Source: Pelodictyon phaeoclathratiforme BU-1 (GTDB taxonomy: Bacteria; Bacteroidota; Chlorobiia; Chlorobiales; Chlorobiaceae). From it: a DNA stretch of 64,000 nucleotides. The stretch covers positions 184,501-248,500 of the forward strand of contig NC_011060.1 in the NCBI RefSeq assembly GCF_000020645.1. The letters run 5' to 3'. The translations under genes and the position numbers were made by a program. Positions 1 through 9,135 of the stretch are shown here, in pieces (positions within the stretch are counted from its first letter, which is position 1; the number at the start of each line of letters is the position of its first letter). The notes below the pieces were generated by a model. The model had not been told where the DNA came from. It saw only the letters and a list, made by a program, of their open reading frames with translations, and made no database searches.

Positions 1-299
1 TGTTCCATTCGGGAAAATTGATCATTGATGAGTGCCTTCAATGGGCTGATATAGAGGACAGAGGCATTTTGACACTCCTTCGCAAGAAGCTTTGAGCAGA
101 TTGGAAGAAATGCCGCTTCCGTCTTGCCTGTGGCTGTCGCCGCAGCAATAATAACATCGGTATTTCCGGCAAGTATGGGTGCTATTGCCCGTTCCTGTGC
201 ATCTCGCAGTGTCATCCATTTCTGTTCCCAGATCCAGCGCTGAATCTTTTCATCGAGCAGGAAAAATGCCTGTGATTCGTCAGAGTTTAAAGGATGCAA
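1..299 (-). CDS. Lhr-like DEAD/DEAH helicase, N-terminal part (cut by window edge)
   Basis: Reading the minus strand from a TTG at 299 gives an open frame of 99 codons to the window edge with clear superfamily 2 helicase motifs: a Q-motif-like stretch (RDAQERAIAPIL), Walker A (ATATGKTEAA) and motif Ia (ISPLKALINDQ). This matches the amino-end of Lhr-type helicases, including BrxHI of BREX systems. No ATG lies upstream in this frame; the TTG is preceded by a GA-rich stretch and overlaps the end of the upstream ATPase gene by 20 bases, so the two are probably translationally coupled. An ATG at codon 34 would cut into the Q-motif region and is less likely. The family assignment is firm for a helicase; the exact subfamily is inference because the rest is outside the window. 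Confidence 0.8.
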   Translation of the reverse strand, partial: MHPLNSDESQAFFLLDEKIQRWIWEQKWMTLRDAQERAIAPILAGNTDVIIAAATATGKTEAAFLPICSKLLAKECQNASVLYISPLKALINDQFSRME

Positions 300-1626
300 G
301 GCTCGCCTCGTCGTCAATTATGGTTGTTGGTGAAATCGATGTGTTGAAGGAGCTACTCTCTTCAGGAATAAAGTCGAAATCAGGGTTGGTATCAGGCTTA
401 ATCTCCACAGTTCCAAGAATCTCTTGCAATGTGGTATGCTGGTTTTGTTCAAGAACTGAAAGAAGGTTTACAAAACTGGTAATCGTATTTCTTGGTGTCC
501 GAAAATAGGCATCACCAATTCTTTTCGAGCAATGTTCCATGAATGCTTTCAGCCCCTCATCAGAAATTAGATATTCCGGTGAATTTCCGTAGGCAAAGAC
601 ATGCCGTATCTTTACCAGCAGAATAAAGAAGTCTTCAGGACTGAGGTTGCTGAGACGCAAAACAGGGCCACTATAATCTACCAGCCCTTTAACAGCGAAG
701 GAGTTTTCAGCAAGGCGTGATTGAAGCGCTGGATAGCTGAACAGCCCTTTGCGGGGATCCATAAGAAAATCAGGGGTACCGCCCATGATGAACCCGAGTC
801 CGCCAGCCGTTCCTTGCAACGAATCGTTTAATATTCGAAGAATCTGTTCGTAGTTTGAGTTTCTTGCCTGCACATTTGATAGCTTGTAGAGATTTACCAG
901 TTCATCAAGGCAAATCAGCATTCCATTAAATCCGGCAAGTCTCACAAACCGGGATATCAGTTTGAGGTGGTCATAGAAGCTACCATCATCAATAATTGTC
1001 CTCACTCCGAGAGCATTACGGGCATCTGTTTTTGTTGTGAATTCAGCTCGGAGCCATCGTATTGCATCTGCCTTTAATTGCTCATTTCCGGTGTCATGCC
1101 CTTTCCAGTAAGCGGCTATAACATGAGCGAAATCATAACCTCCGACCATTTCCGATAGAAACTCAAGTTTCTGGTGAATAACTGATTCAGGATTATTCCC
1201 AGATATTTTTGAATCTTTCAGTGCTTCAGTAATGAATCGTTCAACAATGGTTGGCATGGCACCTCCGCCCGGCTTGGTGCGGGTTGATATATTGCGCATC
1301 AATTCAGCATATAATGAGCGAGCCTGTCCACCGGTTGCATGTAGCCTTCTGTCCGGATTCAAGTCAGCATGTGCTGTGACCAATCGTTTCTCAAGAGCTA
1401 TCGCCCTGACAAGATTCAGAAAAAAAGTTTTGCCGGAGCCGTATTCACCTATGACAAAGCGGATCCCGGAACCATTATCAGCAATCCGCTCAATATCTTT
1501 GATGAGCGCTGCGATTTCGTTCACTCGACCAACCTGGATGAGGTGCTGGCCAAGACGCGGGACAACTCCTGCGCGTAGTGACTGAATGATTGCGTCTCGC
1601 TCTTTTGGTCGAATTGCTGTTGTCAT
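280..1626 (-). CDS. BREX-type ATP-binding protein (BrxD-like, former DUF2791)
   Basis: A 448-residue P-loop ATPase. Walker A is GEYGSGKT (residues 60–67) and a Walker B-like LICLDEL lies near residues 237–243, followed by an arginine-rich region (FRTPRNTI near residue 375). The N-terminal 'RAGVVPRLGQHLIQVGR' region and overall layout match the ATP-binding proteins found with Lhr-like helicases in BREX and related islands. It overlaps the TerB-domain gene upstream by 4 bases (ATGA) and the helicase downstream by 20 bases, so the three genes form one tightly coupled operon. The C-terminal 60 residues are Ser/Thr/Glu rich and probably disordered. I infer that it powers or loads the helicase; neither substrate nor phage-defence activity can be read from sequence. 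Confidence 0.85.
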   Translation of the reverse strand: MTTAIRPKERDAIIQSLRAGVVPRLGQHLIQVGRVNEIAALIKDIERIADNGSGIRFVIGEYGSGKTFFLNLVRAIALEKRLVTAHADLNPDRRLHATGGQARSLYAELMRNISTRTKPGGGAMPTIVERFITEALKDSKISGNNPESVIHQKLEFLSEMVGGYDFAHVIAAYWKGHDTGNEQLKADAIRWLRAEFTTKTDARNALGVRTIIDDGSFYDHLKLISRFVRLAGFNGMLICLDELVNLYKLSNVQARNSNYEQILRILNDSLQGTAGGLGFIMGGTPDFLMDPRKGLFSYPALQSRLAENSFAVKGLVDYSGPVLRLSNLSPEDFFILLVKIRHVFAYGNSPEYLISDEGLKAFMEHCSKRIGDAYFRTPRNTITSFVNLLSVLEQNQHTTLQEILGTVEIKPDTNPDFDFIPEESSSFNTSISPTTIIDDEASLASFKL

Positions 1627-4600
1627 ACATTGATCTCCTTGGCAAATTGTGCGTTGATAATTATTGGGTCATCACCTTCAAAGAACATATCTCCAAAGTG
1701 ATCAAATGATGCGTCGTTTATGCTTTCGAGTGTTCCATCCAGCATCAAGCTGTGGTCGGCTGCAAGTTTTTCCAGTTCGACTCTCGTCCACATGAGCTTG
1801 CACGCGAGCTCTTTCATAAATGCAAATGATTTAGGATCAAGTCCAGTAATGGGAACGTCTGTTCTCCTTGCTTCCGACATTAATGTTGTTATCTGCTCAT
1901 GTTCATTTTCAGAGAAAATATCATTCAGAATTGAGGATATAGTATTGGTCTCTGCATGGATTGTTTTTATTTTGTCCATATCAAGAGAAATACCATTAGA
2001 TATTTTTGGTGAAGCAGAGATTGAATACTCTGGTAAAGTCTCGAAATCCGAAGTCTTAACGACGACAGGTTCGATAGCCGCAGTATGGGCCTGACTGTAA
2101 AGACTCTGTGCATCAAGACCAAGCATGGCATATATCTGCGTAAGAATTTTTATTTCCATTACGTCAATATAGCCGTCCGCCTGAGCAATACAAACAAGAA
2201 ATTTCCCAAGTGATTCTCTCTGTTCCTGTTTAAGTAACTCTATTCTTTTCTTGACATTATTAATGCCAGGGAAGGAAGAAAGAAGGAATAATAAATGAGC
2301 CTTCAGTCTTGTTTTCTCATCTGAAGAGAGGTGTAAGCAAACTTCAAGATGTTTCTCCAACTGTTGCTTTTCGCTTATATTCACAGTACCATCAGAAGTG
2401 GCAACGGCAGAGGCCAAATGGAGAACAAGAGTTGAAGCAGAATACTCAGCAGAGGGTATATTAGGCGCATTATCACTGATTTTGAAAAGAACGATATTGT
2501 TTTCTTGTTTGGAGAAAAAGTTGCCGAAGCGAGGGTCAGGCTCAATACCAAAGTTTATCTTGCCAAGAAAATTGGCAACGGTTATCACTTCTGTCTTGCC
2601 AAAACAGTTCTGATTTATTGGTGGTATTAGTTCTAAAATTGATTGAAAAGAGACCTGCACTGGAGTATCAGAAAGACTTTGCTGTTCCAGCCAGGTTGTC
2701 AGTTTTTGAAATTTTGTTGCTACATATTTTTTTACAAGGAGTTTAGGTAGAAGCGACATCGCTTCAAGAGAATTATTGCTATCCGGATTACGCCCAAGAA
2801 AGCGGCTATAATCTTCAAGTTTATCAGTACATTCATTTACGAGATCTCTTATTTTTTCTGATTCCTCAGAAACATTAGTCACATCAGGAAGATCCGCAAT
2901 CGGGATTGTGACATCTTTATCAAACAGAGGACTGGCAGGGTGATATGTCGCATGGAGCTTTTTTTTATTTGGTATTAACAGCATACCCGCGTTAAACTTT
3001 TCGGTATACTGAAGTTTGAACAGGTCAAGAAATTCAAGCTTGCAACGTTTAACAGGCGTTTTTTTTTGAATTGATGGATCATTTATTACCCATGCTAAAG
3101 CCCACTCTGCAGGGAGTGGAACCTTATCGGCAGCCATTTGTCCAAGTGCAACCTTAAAGATTAAGGGCTGTTTCCAAGAGTATGACTCAAGCGATGGTTC
3201 AGTCTGATAAAAAGAAACTCCCCCTCGAATAATCTGCAAAATATCCAGAAAATTATTGGCGTACTGACGAAATGAAGCATTGTTTTTATATACAGTCAGA
3301 AGTCGTTGAACTTCTTCGATAATGACTGGTAAATCGTCAACTGCTGAAAAAGCATTATCAAGCAAAACCCGTCTCTCCAAGCCATAAAAGAAAAGAAAAA
3401 CGTAACCAATATTTGCCATTGGTTCTTTCCTTCCTGTGGAGAGCCAGTCGAGATATGCTGCTCGATGTGTGGCGTGTATTTGTGAGTAATTTGGCCAATA
3501 CCTCATATTATTACTATTAATATCAGAATTTGCCTTTTCAACTGGCAGAGAGATGTCAATAAGAGATGGTTCTTCTTGTGACTTTGTAATAGATTTTAAA
3601 GCAGTCCCAAAATAAAGAAGACCGTCAGGAATTGTATACCCAGAATGTTCAATAGCTTTTCCAAAGGGAACCCATAATTCATCTGTAGATATTATCTTTT
3701 TTGTTAAAGATTTTGAGGAGATGGCATTGGCCACTGTATGGGTTGCTTCGTTTTCATTCATCTCAAGAGAAATGCCTTCCGCTATTATTTGCTGAGCGGG
3801 GATTGAATACCCTGAAGATGGCAAAAAATCAGTGGTTTGAATTGCTATAGGTTCTACAGCAATTTCATGCGTATGACTGGGAATAGTCAGTGCATCAAGA
3901 CCCAGCATTGTATATAGTCGAGTAAAATTTTTTATTTTAGTTATGTCAGTGCATCCGTTTAACTTTGCGATGCCAACAAGGAATTTCCATAGTGATTCTT
4001 TTTGACTTTGATCGATTATCGCTATGTTTTTTTTGATATCATTAATGCTGAAGGTCTGAGCGGAAGTCTTTATAAACAATGTATGAGCCTGTAGTCTGAT
4101 TATTTCATCTGAAGAGAGGTGCGGCAAAATTTCAAGCAGTTGCTTCCAATTTTGTTTTTCGCTGATGTGTACAGTTGTTTCAGTAAGGGCAAAGGCCGAG
4201 GCTAAATGGAGGCTGAGTGTAGCAACGGAGTATTCCGATGAAGGGAGCTTTGGAGTATTTTCGCTGATTCTGAAAAGAACTACGTTGTGCTCTGGATTCG
4301 GGATAAAGTCGCTGAAGCGAGAATCGGGTTCGATCCCTATATTTATTGATTCAAGAAGATTTGCAATATCTATTGCCTCTTTTTCACTAATAGTCAATTT
4401 TTTTATTGACATATGCCATAACAATGAAGCAAAAGAGACTAAAATCGGAGCATCAAAAGTAATTATTCTTTCAAACCAATGCTCCAATTTTATTAATTCT
4501 TGTTCAATATTATTTTTTAAAAATGATGAAGGTAGATTTGATGAAGCATCAATAGAATTATTATTAATAAAGCGTCTATACGCATCGAGTTTATCTGCAC

Positions 4601-5657
4601 TGGTATTTACTATCCCTGTTGTTTCTGGGGATTTTGTTGTATTTTCTGACGGTGTAGGTGCATAACCTTGATTGGGTGAATCCTGAGACACCGTTTGCAT
4701 TTCTTTAAAACGCATTGTGCTGAAAATTGACTGCATATAAGATCTTATTGTTTCTTTAAGCAGTGTTGCTATCTGTAACTTTATTGCTGCAATTTCCTTT
4801 GTGTTTTGTGTCTGTACTAAAATTTCTGCATCTATTGTTGATTTTAATTTGGCTGGAGTTGATTTTTCTGTTTTGATTAGAGTCTCAAATTTGTTCTCAG
4901 TAAGCGGCGTTGTAAGTTCTTTTGTACCATATTTTGCTGTAATCGCTTTGCTGGATTGTGTGATTTTATTTTTATCTGCTATAATATTTATATCAGTCTC
5001 ATACTTAATACTCGGTAATAGGGTTGCTGAATGGACTTGTTTTTTAGTAAGCAGATTCCATTGCTCCTCCTCTATATAGTCATCTTTTGCCTTCTTTATT
5101 AGGTCGAAACGTGCCTGAGTATTGGGCATACCATTTTCCGAAGCCAGTTGGGTTAATCGTAATGCTTCATCATAATCCTGTTCCACGCCAGCACCGGCAT
5201 AATACATCCAGCCAAGATTATATTGCGCTGTAGGGTGCCCATGATTGGCAGCTAAACGGTACCATTTTACAGCCTCGGTGTTATCTTGTGGAATACCTTG
5301 GCCATTAGCAAAATAGCCGCAGTCATATATCATGCCAAGCTCATATTCAGCTTGCGCATCACCATCTTCAGCTTTGCATCGGATAGATGTTAAATCTTTT
5401 ATTTCTTTATGTGATTTCGTGGTATTAGAAATGATGATTTCGCCTTGATTTGGATAGGACTTGGAATCGTTTATATGATTTTGCGCATGCAAATGTAAAG
5501 ATTGAGAATATTGGATCTTTTTAATTGCTTTAATAATGCTCCAGATTACGATAGCGGAAATGCTCATAAAAACAAACACATGCCAATACGTTTTAATTAG
5601 AGCAAAAGCAATAATAAATACTATAAGAATTCGTCCGGTTGTTAATTTATTCCCCAT
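1623..5657 (-). CDS. Giant membrane-anchored Sel1 / TerB-N / TerB / TerB-C protein
   Basis: A 1344-residue protein. Residues about 9–43 are two short hydrophobic segments (membrane anchor). Residues about 95–185 carry two Sel1-like repeats (AEYELGMIYDCGYF, AQYNLGWMYYAGAG). A region starting near residue 353 contains a TerB-like helical domain, then comes a TerB-N domain (about 655–910, with YWPNYSQIHATHRAAYLDW and GYVFLFFYGLERR), then a second TerB-like region from about 944, then a TerB-C domain (about 1254–1344). The two TerB regions are clear copies of each other (see findings). TerB-type proteins are linked in the literature to stress and membrane-associated DNA-processing complexes; a link to the ATPase and helicase encoded downstream is inferred from the 4-base overlap. 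It heads the operon; a low-GC region lies upstream. Confidence 0.85.
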   Translation of the reverse strand: MGNKLTTGRILIVFIIAFALIKTYWHVFVFMSISAIVIWSIIKAIKKIQYSQSLHLHAQNHINDSKSYPNQGEIIISNTTKSHKEIKDLTSIRCKAEDGDAQAEYELGMIYDCGYFANGQGIPQDNTEAVKWYRLAANHGHPTAQYNLGWMYYAGAGVEQDYDEALRLTQLASENGMPNTQARFDLIKKAKDDYIEEEQWNLLTKKQVHSATLLPSIKYETDINIIADKNKITQSSKAITAKYGTKELTTPLTENKFETLIKTEKSTPAKLKSTIDAEILVQTQNTKEIAAIKLQIATLLKETIRSYMQSIFSTMRFKEMQTVSQDSPNQGYAPTPSENTTKSPETTGIVNTSADKLDAYRRFINNNSIDASSNLPSSFLKNNIEQELIKLEHWFERIITFDAPILVSFASLLWHMSIKKLTISEKEAIDIANLLESINIGIEPDSRFSDFIPNPEHNVVLFRISENTPKLPSSEYSVATLSLHLASAFALTETTVHISEKQNWKQLLEILPHLSSDEIIRLQAHTLFIKTSAQTFSINDIKKNIAIIDQSQKESLWKFLVGIAKLNGCTDITKIKNFTRLYTMLGLDALTIPSHTHEIAVEPIAIQTTDFLPSSGYSIPAQQIIAEGISLEMNENEATHTVANAISSKSLTKKIISTDELWVPFGKAIEHSGYTIPDGLLYFGTALKSITKSQEEPSLIDISLPVEKANSDINSNNMRYWPNYSQIHATHRAAYLDWLSTGRKEPMANIGYVFLFFYGLERRVLLDNAFSAVDDLPVIIEEVQRLLTVYKNNASFRQYANNFLDILQIIRGGVSFYQTEPSLESYSWKQPLIFKVALGQMAADKVPLPAEWALAWVINDPSIQKKTPVKRCKLEFLDLFKLQYTEKFNAGMLLIPNKKKLHATYHPASPLFDKDVTIPIADLPDVTNVSEESEKIRDLVNECTDKLEDYSRFLGRNPDSNNSLEAMSLLPKLLVKKYVATKFQKLTTWLEQQSLSDTPVQVSFQSILELIPPINQNCFGKTEVITVANFLGKINFGIEPDPRFGNFFSKQENNIVLFKISDNAPNIPSAEYSASTLVLHLASAVATSDGTVNISEKQQLEKHLEVCLHLSSDEKTRLKAHLLFLLSSFPGINNVKKRIELLKQEQRESLGKFLVCIAQADGYIDVMEIKILTQIYAMLGLDAQSLYSQAHTAAIEPVVVKTSDFETLPEYSISASPKISNGISLDMDKIKTIHAETNTISSILNDIFSENEHEQITTLMSEARRTDVPITGLDPKSFAFMKELACKLMWTRVELEKLAADHSLMLDGTLESINDASFDHFGDMFFEGDDPIIINAQFAKEINV

Positions 5658-5981
5658 AATCTTTTATTATTCAGAATAACTCAATGTTAAAATATTTCGT
5701 CGAACCAGTGTTAAGACTTATTCAAAGGTCATAATTTTTATTGCTAATCAAAAAGTTATTATTTGTAAAATATAGGTTTTAAATTGTTTACTTGTATGTG
5801 CTTATAGCGGATTTTGCCGTCAACATCAACGAAAAAAATATAAAGCCATTCGAGATTTCTTTAATAGTTGCTTTTGCAAAATGTTACAAAATAGCGGCGA
5901 GCAGCAGCAAAAGACAGTACTGCGTACACTAACGCATCGTAATCAGTGATAATAGAATGGTCTCCTTGTAGTGCTCTGGAT
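5658..5981. other. AT-rich intergenic region
   Basis: 324 bases between the TerB-domain gene and the DUF2442 gene. It is AT rich and presumably holds the promoter of the TerB/ATPase/helicase operon (reading leftward). I see no convincing RNA gene, repeat or terminator. A short minus-strand open stretch just past the DUF2442 stop has no usable start codon. Confidence 0.5.
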
Positions 5982-6224
5982 TTACGCAGGTACAGATCTT
6001 CTCCAGAGAGTCTCCGGTGCAATATCGAGATTGCCCGGCCAGACTACGGTGCCATATTGGACAGAAGCCTTGAAGAAGAGCGGAGAGTTGAAGAGTTTTG
6101 TAAAGGGTTTTTTGTCGAAAAATGGCTTCATGTCAAATATTCTTCTCTCTCCGTTCTCAAAAACAAGTTCCAGGGTGTAGTTGGTATGAGTTGTTACCGT
6201 TATAACATCAAGAAGTTGTTCCAT
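5982..6224 (-). CDS. DUF2442 family protein
   Basis: An 80-residue protein with the DUF2442 pattern: an N-terminal strand region (VTTHTNYTLELVFENGERRIFD), a central FFDKKPFTKLFN segment, and the family-typical ending VVWPGNLDIAPETLW. It lies 11 bases downstream of a DUF4160 gene on the same strand. A GGAGAAT ribosome site precedes the ATG. DUF4160–DUF2442 pairs are widespread and have been proposed as toxin–antitoxin-like modules; that role is known only as a prediction, and which partner would be toxic is not visible here. Confidence 0.85.
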   Translation of the reverse strand: MEQLLDVITVTTHTNYTLELVFENGERRIFDMKPFFDKKPFTKLFNSPLFFKASVQYGTVVWPGNLDIAPETLWRRSVPA

Positions 6225-6235
6225 AATATTCTCCT

Positions 6236-6517
6236 TTATTGAAGCGGTGCGATTCGAAATGGCTCTTCACCGGCGCATGCAAGTTCCCAGTCAGCCATAA
6301 GCTCTTCTCTGTGAATGTCTATCCATACTTGAACCATCCGAAGCTGCCGATGGGGGATATTTCCAGCAAGAAGACTCCCATCCTCAATGGCTATCGAGAC
6401 ACTTTTTCCCTGGTATCGTGCATGAACGTGCGGAGTATGGTGTTGTTCATCGTCGCCATAAAAAATTGAAATCAGGATTCCGAAAAACATTGAGATAGTT
6501 GGCATCTGTTCATCCAT
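6236..6517 (-). CDS. DUF4160 family protein
   Basis: A 93-residue protein with the DUF4160 hallmark: a hydrophobic start (ISMFFGILISIFYGDD), then the histidine-rich HHTPHVHARYQG segment, and a C-terminal half that repeats the family pattern RQLRMVQVWIDIHREELMADW. It is paired with the DUF2442 gene immediately downstream. The small size and pairing suggest a mobile accessory module, possibly toxin–antitoxin. The function of neither protein is established. Confidence 0.87.
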   Translation of the reverse strand: MDEQMPTISMFFGILISIFYGDDEQHHTPHVHARYQGKSVSIAIEDGSLLAGNIPHRQLRMVQVWIDIHREELMADWELACAGEEPFRIAPLQ

Positions 6518-6672
6518 TTATTGAATATGGACCATAGCTGTCCAATACGGCTTAATGGAAAAGAGTTATGGTGAAGCTTCTCGTCATGGTGTTTGTTAGA
6601 AAGAAAGTACGACTTAACGAAGATAATCTAACGTTATTACGCAAAAGTAGTCCTACTGAGAGAGAAGATTTT

Positions 6673-7494
6673 TTAGCTCAGGGTGAGATGAATGCGCTCC
6701 ATAGCCTCTTTGGCAGCAAGCTGTTCGGCATCTTTTTTCCGTTGGGCGGTGCCGGTTCCGAGGAGCTCGCCGGAGCAGCTTACCCCGACGGTGAAGCTCT
6801 TTTCGTGTTCTGCGCCGGTTTCGGTTATCACCGTGTAGAGGGGAGGGGGGAGATGGTTTGACTGGGTGTATTCGATGAGGCGGCTTTTGTAGTTATGTTC
6901 AGCGGCTACAATGGTATTGAAATTGACATGCTCAATGATGCTGCGGATGACAAAATCGAAAGCTGTTTTGATCCCCTTGTCGAGATAGATGGCGCCGATA
7001 AGTGATTCGAAGGCGTCGGCAAGGGCGGACTCGCTGCTCCGGATTTTATGGTGGTCAGCCGATTCGCCGAGGATGAGGTGGTCGCCGAGGCAAAGGCTTC
7101 GGGCAAAACCGGCAAGTGATTTGCTGTTGACAATTTTGGCGCGGTTGCTTGAAAGTTCTCCTTCAGCGCTGGTGGGAAATTTTCTGAAAAGGTATTCGGA
7201 AATCAACATGCCGAGCACCGAGTCGCCGAGAAATTCAAGGCGCTGGTTTGATTCGATGAGGCTGGTTGTTGCCGGGTCATGAACGACGGAGCGGTGGGTT
7301 AACGCGGTCTGATAAAGTGGCAGGTTACTGACGGGCTCTCCGACAAGCTGCTGCAGATAGGCAACAGTTTCAGCCGAAAGATCAGTTTCTGTTCCGGAAG
7401 TATTAACCGCTCCCGAACTCCTGTTCGTCTCATTACCATCACCTAAATCAGCCAGGCTTCTCAGCTTTTCCCAAAACTTCTCCAAAGCCGACAA
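6673..7494 (-). CDS. rnc: Ribonuclease III
   Basis: Double-strand-specific endoribonuclease that processes rRNA and other structured RNAs. The nuclease signature QRLEFLGDSVLGMLISEY and the second acidic site in DAFESLIGAIYLDKG are present, followed by a C-terminal dsRNA-binding domain ending in AQRKKDAEQLAAKEAMERI. I place the start at a TTG at 7494, 10 bases after the fabF stop and just behind AAAGGA; this gives 273 residues. A longer reading from 7584 (303 residues) would overlap fabF by 80 bases, which is unusual, so I prefer the shorter one. Either way there is a 40–70 residue charged extension before the nuclease domain. Last gene of the fatty-acid operon, as in other Chlorobi. Confidence 0.93.
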   Translation of the reverse strand: MSALEKFWEKLRSLADLGDGNETNRSSGAVNTSGTETDLSAETVAYLQQLVGEPVSNLPLYQTALTHRSVVHDPATTSLIESNQRLEFLGDSVLGMLISEYLFRKFPTSAEGELSSNRAKIVNSKSLAGFARSLCLGDHLILGESADHHKIRSSESALADAFESLIGAIYLDKGIKTAFDFVIRSIIEHVNFNTIVAAEHNYKSRLIEYTQSNHLPPPLYTVITETGAEHEKSFTVGVSCSGELLGTGTAQRKKDAEQLAAKEAMERIHLTLS

Positions 7495-7504
7495 TCTTTT
7501 TCCT

Positions 7505-8758
7505 TTACAGCGATGAACCGTTTCTGAAAATGATTGAGCCGTTGTGCCCTCCAAAGCCGAAGCCGTTGTTGAGTGCGTACTCAATTGAGCGTTTTTTGGG
7601 TATGTTCGGCGTTACATCCAGCTCAACCAGCGGGTCAAGATTGTCGAGGTTGATGGTTGGTGGAACGGTCTGGTGTTGCATGGCAAGCAGACAGGCAATT
7701 GATTCAACAACTCCGGCAGCGCCGAGAAGGTGGCCGGTCATGGATTTTGTTGAACTGATGCTGAGTTTACGGGCGTGCTCACCAAAAAGGGTTTTGATGG
7801 CGGCGATTTCGGCAAGATCTCCAAGGGGAGTGGCGGTTCCGTGGGTGTTGATGTAGTCAATGTTTTCGGGTGTAATTCCAGCCAGGGTAATTGCGCTCCT
7901 CATGGCATTGACAGCCCCTAAGCCTTCCGGGTGCGGAGCAGTCAGGTGATAGGCATCTGCAGTTGCTCCTACACCGACGATCTCTCCGTAGATTTTTGCA
8001 CCGCGTGCTTTCGCAGATTCAAGGGATTCAAGAATCAACGATCCGGCGCCTTCACCCATGACAAAACCATCACGGTCACGGTCGTAAGGACGTGAGGCCT
8101 GTTCTGGCCTGTCGTTGGCTGTAGAGAGTGCTTTTGCGGAATTAAAGCCTCCAATGCTCATCGGCGTAATAGGAGCCTCTGAACCACCGCAAACCATATA
8201 GTCGGCCATTCCGCACTGAATGAGCATGAACGAGTCCATAATGGCATGAAGTGATGTAGCACAGGCAGATGCTGTCGCGTAGTTTGGACCCATCAGTCCG
8301 TGACGGATTGAAATCTGCCCTGCCGCAATGTCGGGAATAAGCATGGGAATAAAGAAGGGGCTGATGCGTCTCGGGCCCCTGTCAAGATAATTCCTGAACT
8401 GTTGATCGTAGGTGGTCATGCCTCCGATTCCAGAGCCATGTACCACACCGATTCTCAGTGGATCGATCTCTTTCAAATCAAGTCCGGAATCTGTCAGTGC
8501 ATGAGTGGCTGCAATAACAGCATACTGGCAGTAGGGATCCATACGGTCAGCCGCTTTTCTGTCAATGTAGTCCACTGCCTTAAACCCTTTAAGCTCGCAG
8601 GCAAAGGTTGTAGCAAAATCAGTTGCATCGAAATAGGTTATGGGCGCAGCGCCACTTTTCCCTTCATGGAGCGCCGTCCAGAACTCCTCTTTTGTAAGAC
8701 CTACAGGAGATAAAACTCCTATGCCGGTAACAACTACTCTTTTGCGATCCTGAGCCAT
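7505..8758 (-). CDS. fabF: 3-oxoacyl-ACP synthase II (KAS II)
   Basis: Condensing enzyme of fatty-acid elongation, using malonyl-ACP to extend acyl-ACP by two carbons. The 417-residue length is normal. The Cys–His–His triad is visible: Cys166 in ATASACATSLHA, His306 in NTHGTATPLGD and His343 in KSMTGHLLGAAG. It follows acpP in the operon with about 50 bases between them and precedes rnc. Nothing unusual. Confidence 0.97.
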   Translation of the reverse strand: MAQDRKRVVVTGIGVLSPVGLTKEEFWTALHEGKSGAAPITYFDATDFATTFACELKGFKAVDYIDRKAADRMDPYCQYAVIAATHALTDSGLDLKEIDPLRIGVVHGSGIGGMTTYDQQFRNYLDRGPRRISPFFIPMLIPDIAAGQISIRHGLMGPNYATASACATSLHAIMDSFMLIQCGMADYMVCGGSEAPITPMSIGGFNSAKALSTANDRPEQASRPYDRDRDGFVMGEGAGSLILESLESAKARGAKIYGEIVGVGATADAYHLTAPHPEGLGAVNAMRSAITLAGITPENIDYINTHGTATPLGDLAEIAAIKTLFGEHARKLSISSTKSMTGHLLGAAGVVESIACLLAMQHQTVPPTINLDNLDPLVELDVTPNIPKKRSIEYALNNGFGFGGHNGSIIFRNGSSL

Positions 8759-8808
8759 CTGTAATGATTTAACTGGTTTTCCGTTTGCCTGCTTTCTTGG
8801 GGTATTGC

Positions 8809-9048
8809 TTACTTCTTGTTGACGATGTAATCGATAGCCTGCTGGACGGTGCCGATTTTCTCTGCATCTTCATCAGGAATCTGTACGCCGAATTCGCTTT
8901 CAAGTTCCATGATCAGTTCAACGGTATCAAGTGAATCTGCACCGAGATCATCAGAAAATTTTGATTCCATTTTGATCTGATCCCTGTTAACACCCATCTT
9001 GCTGACGATAATATCGTATACCTTATCTTTGATTTCTGCTGCAGTCAT
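8809..9048 (-). CDS. acpP: Acyl carrier protein
   Basis: 79-residue acidic carrier that holds growing acyl chains on a phosphopantetheine arm. The attachment site is Ser39 in GADSLDTVEL. I start at the ATG at 9048 (MTAAEIKDKV), preceded by GGGAGAACATTGT; a longer reading from 9108 would add 20 non-conserved residues. Located between fabG and fabF as in most bacteria. Confidence 0.97.
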   Translation of the reverse strand: MTAAEIKDKVYDIIVSKMGVNRDQIKMESKFSDDLGADSLDTVELIMELESEFGVQIPDEDAEKIGTVQQAIDYIVNKK

Positions 9049-9135
9049 TACAATGTTCTCCCGATTAAAAGTTGGTTGTTGATAAAAAATTTTGAAAAAG
9101 TCAGACAATATACAAAGAAAAGAGGCTTGCCCAAA

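Noticed and set aside
1..5657. Full BREX system
   Set aside because: Only the BrxD-like ATPase and helicase are seen; methyltransferase, phosphatase and BrxC/BrxL genes are not in the window.
5820..5981. A minus-strand frame following DUF2442 with some protein-like text
   Set aside because: No start codon, no family match, and it stops within 40 codons; probably chance.
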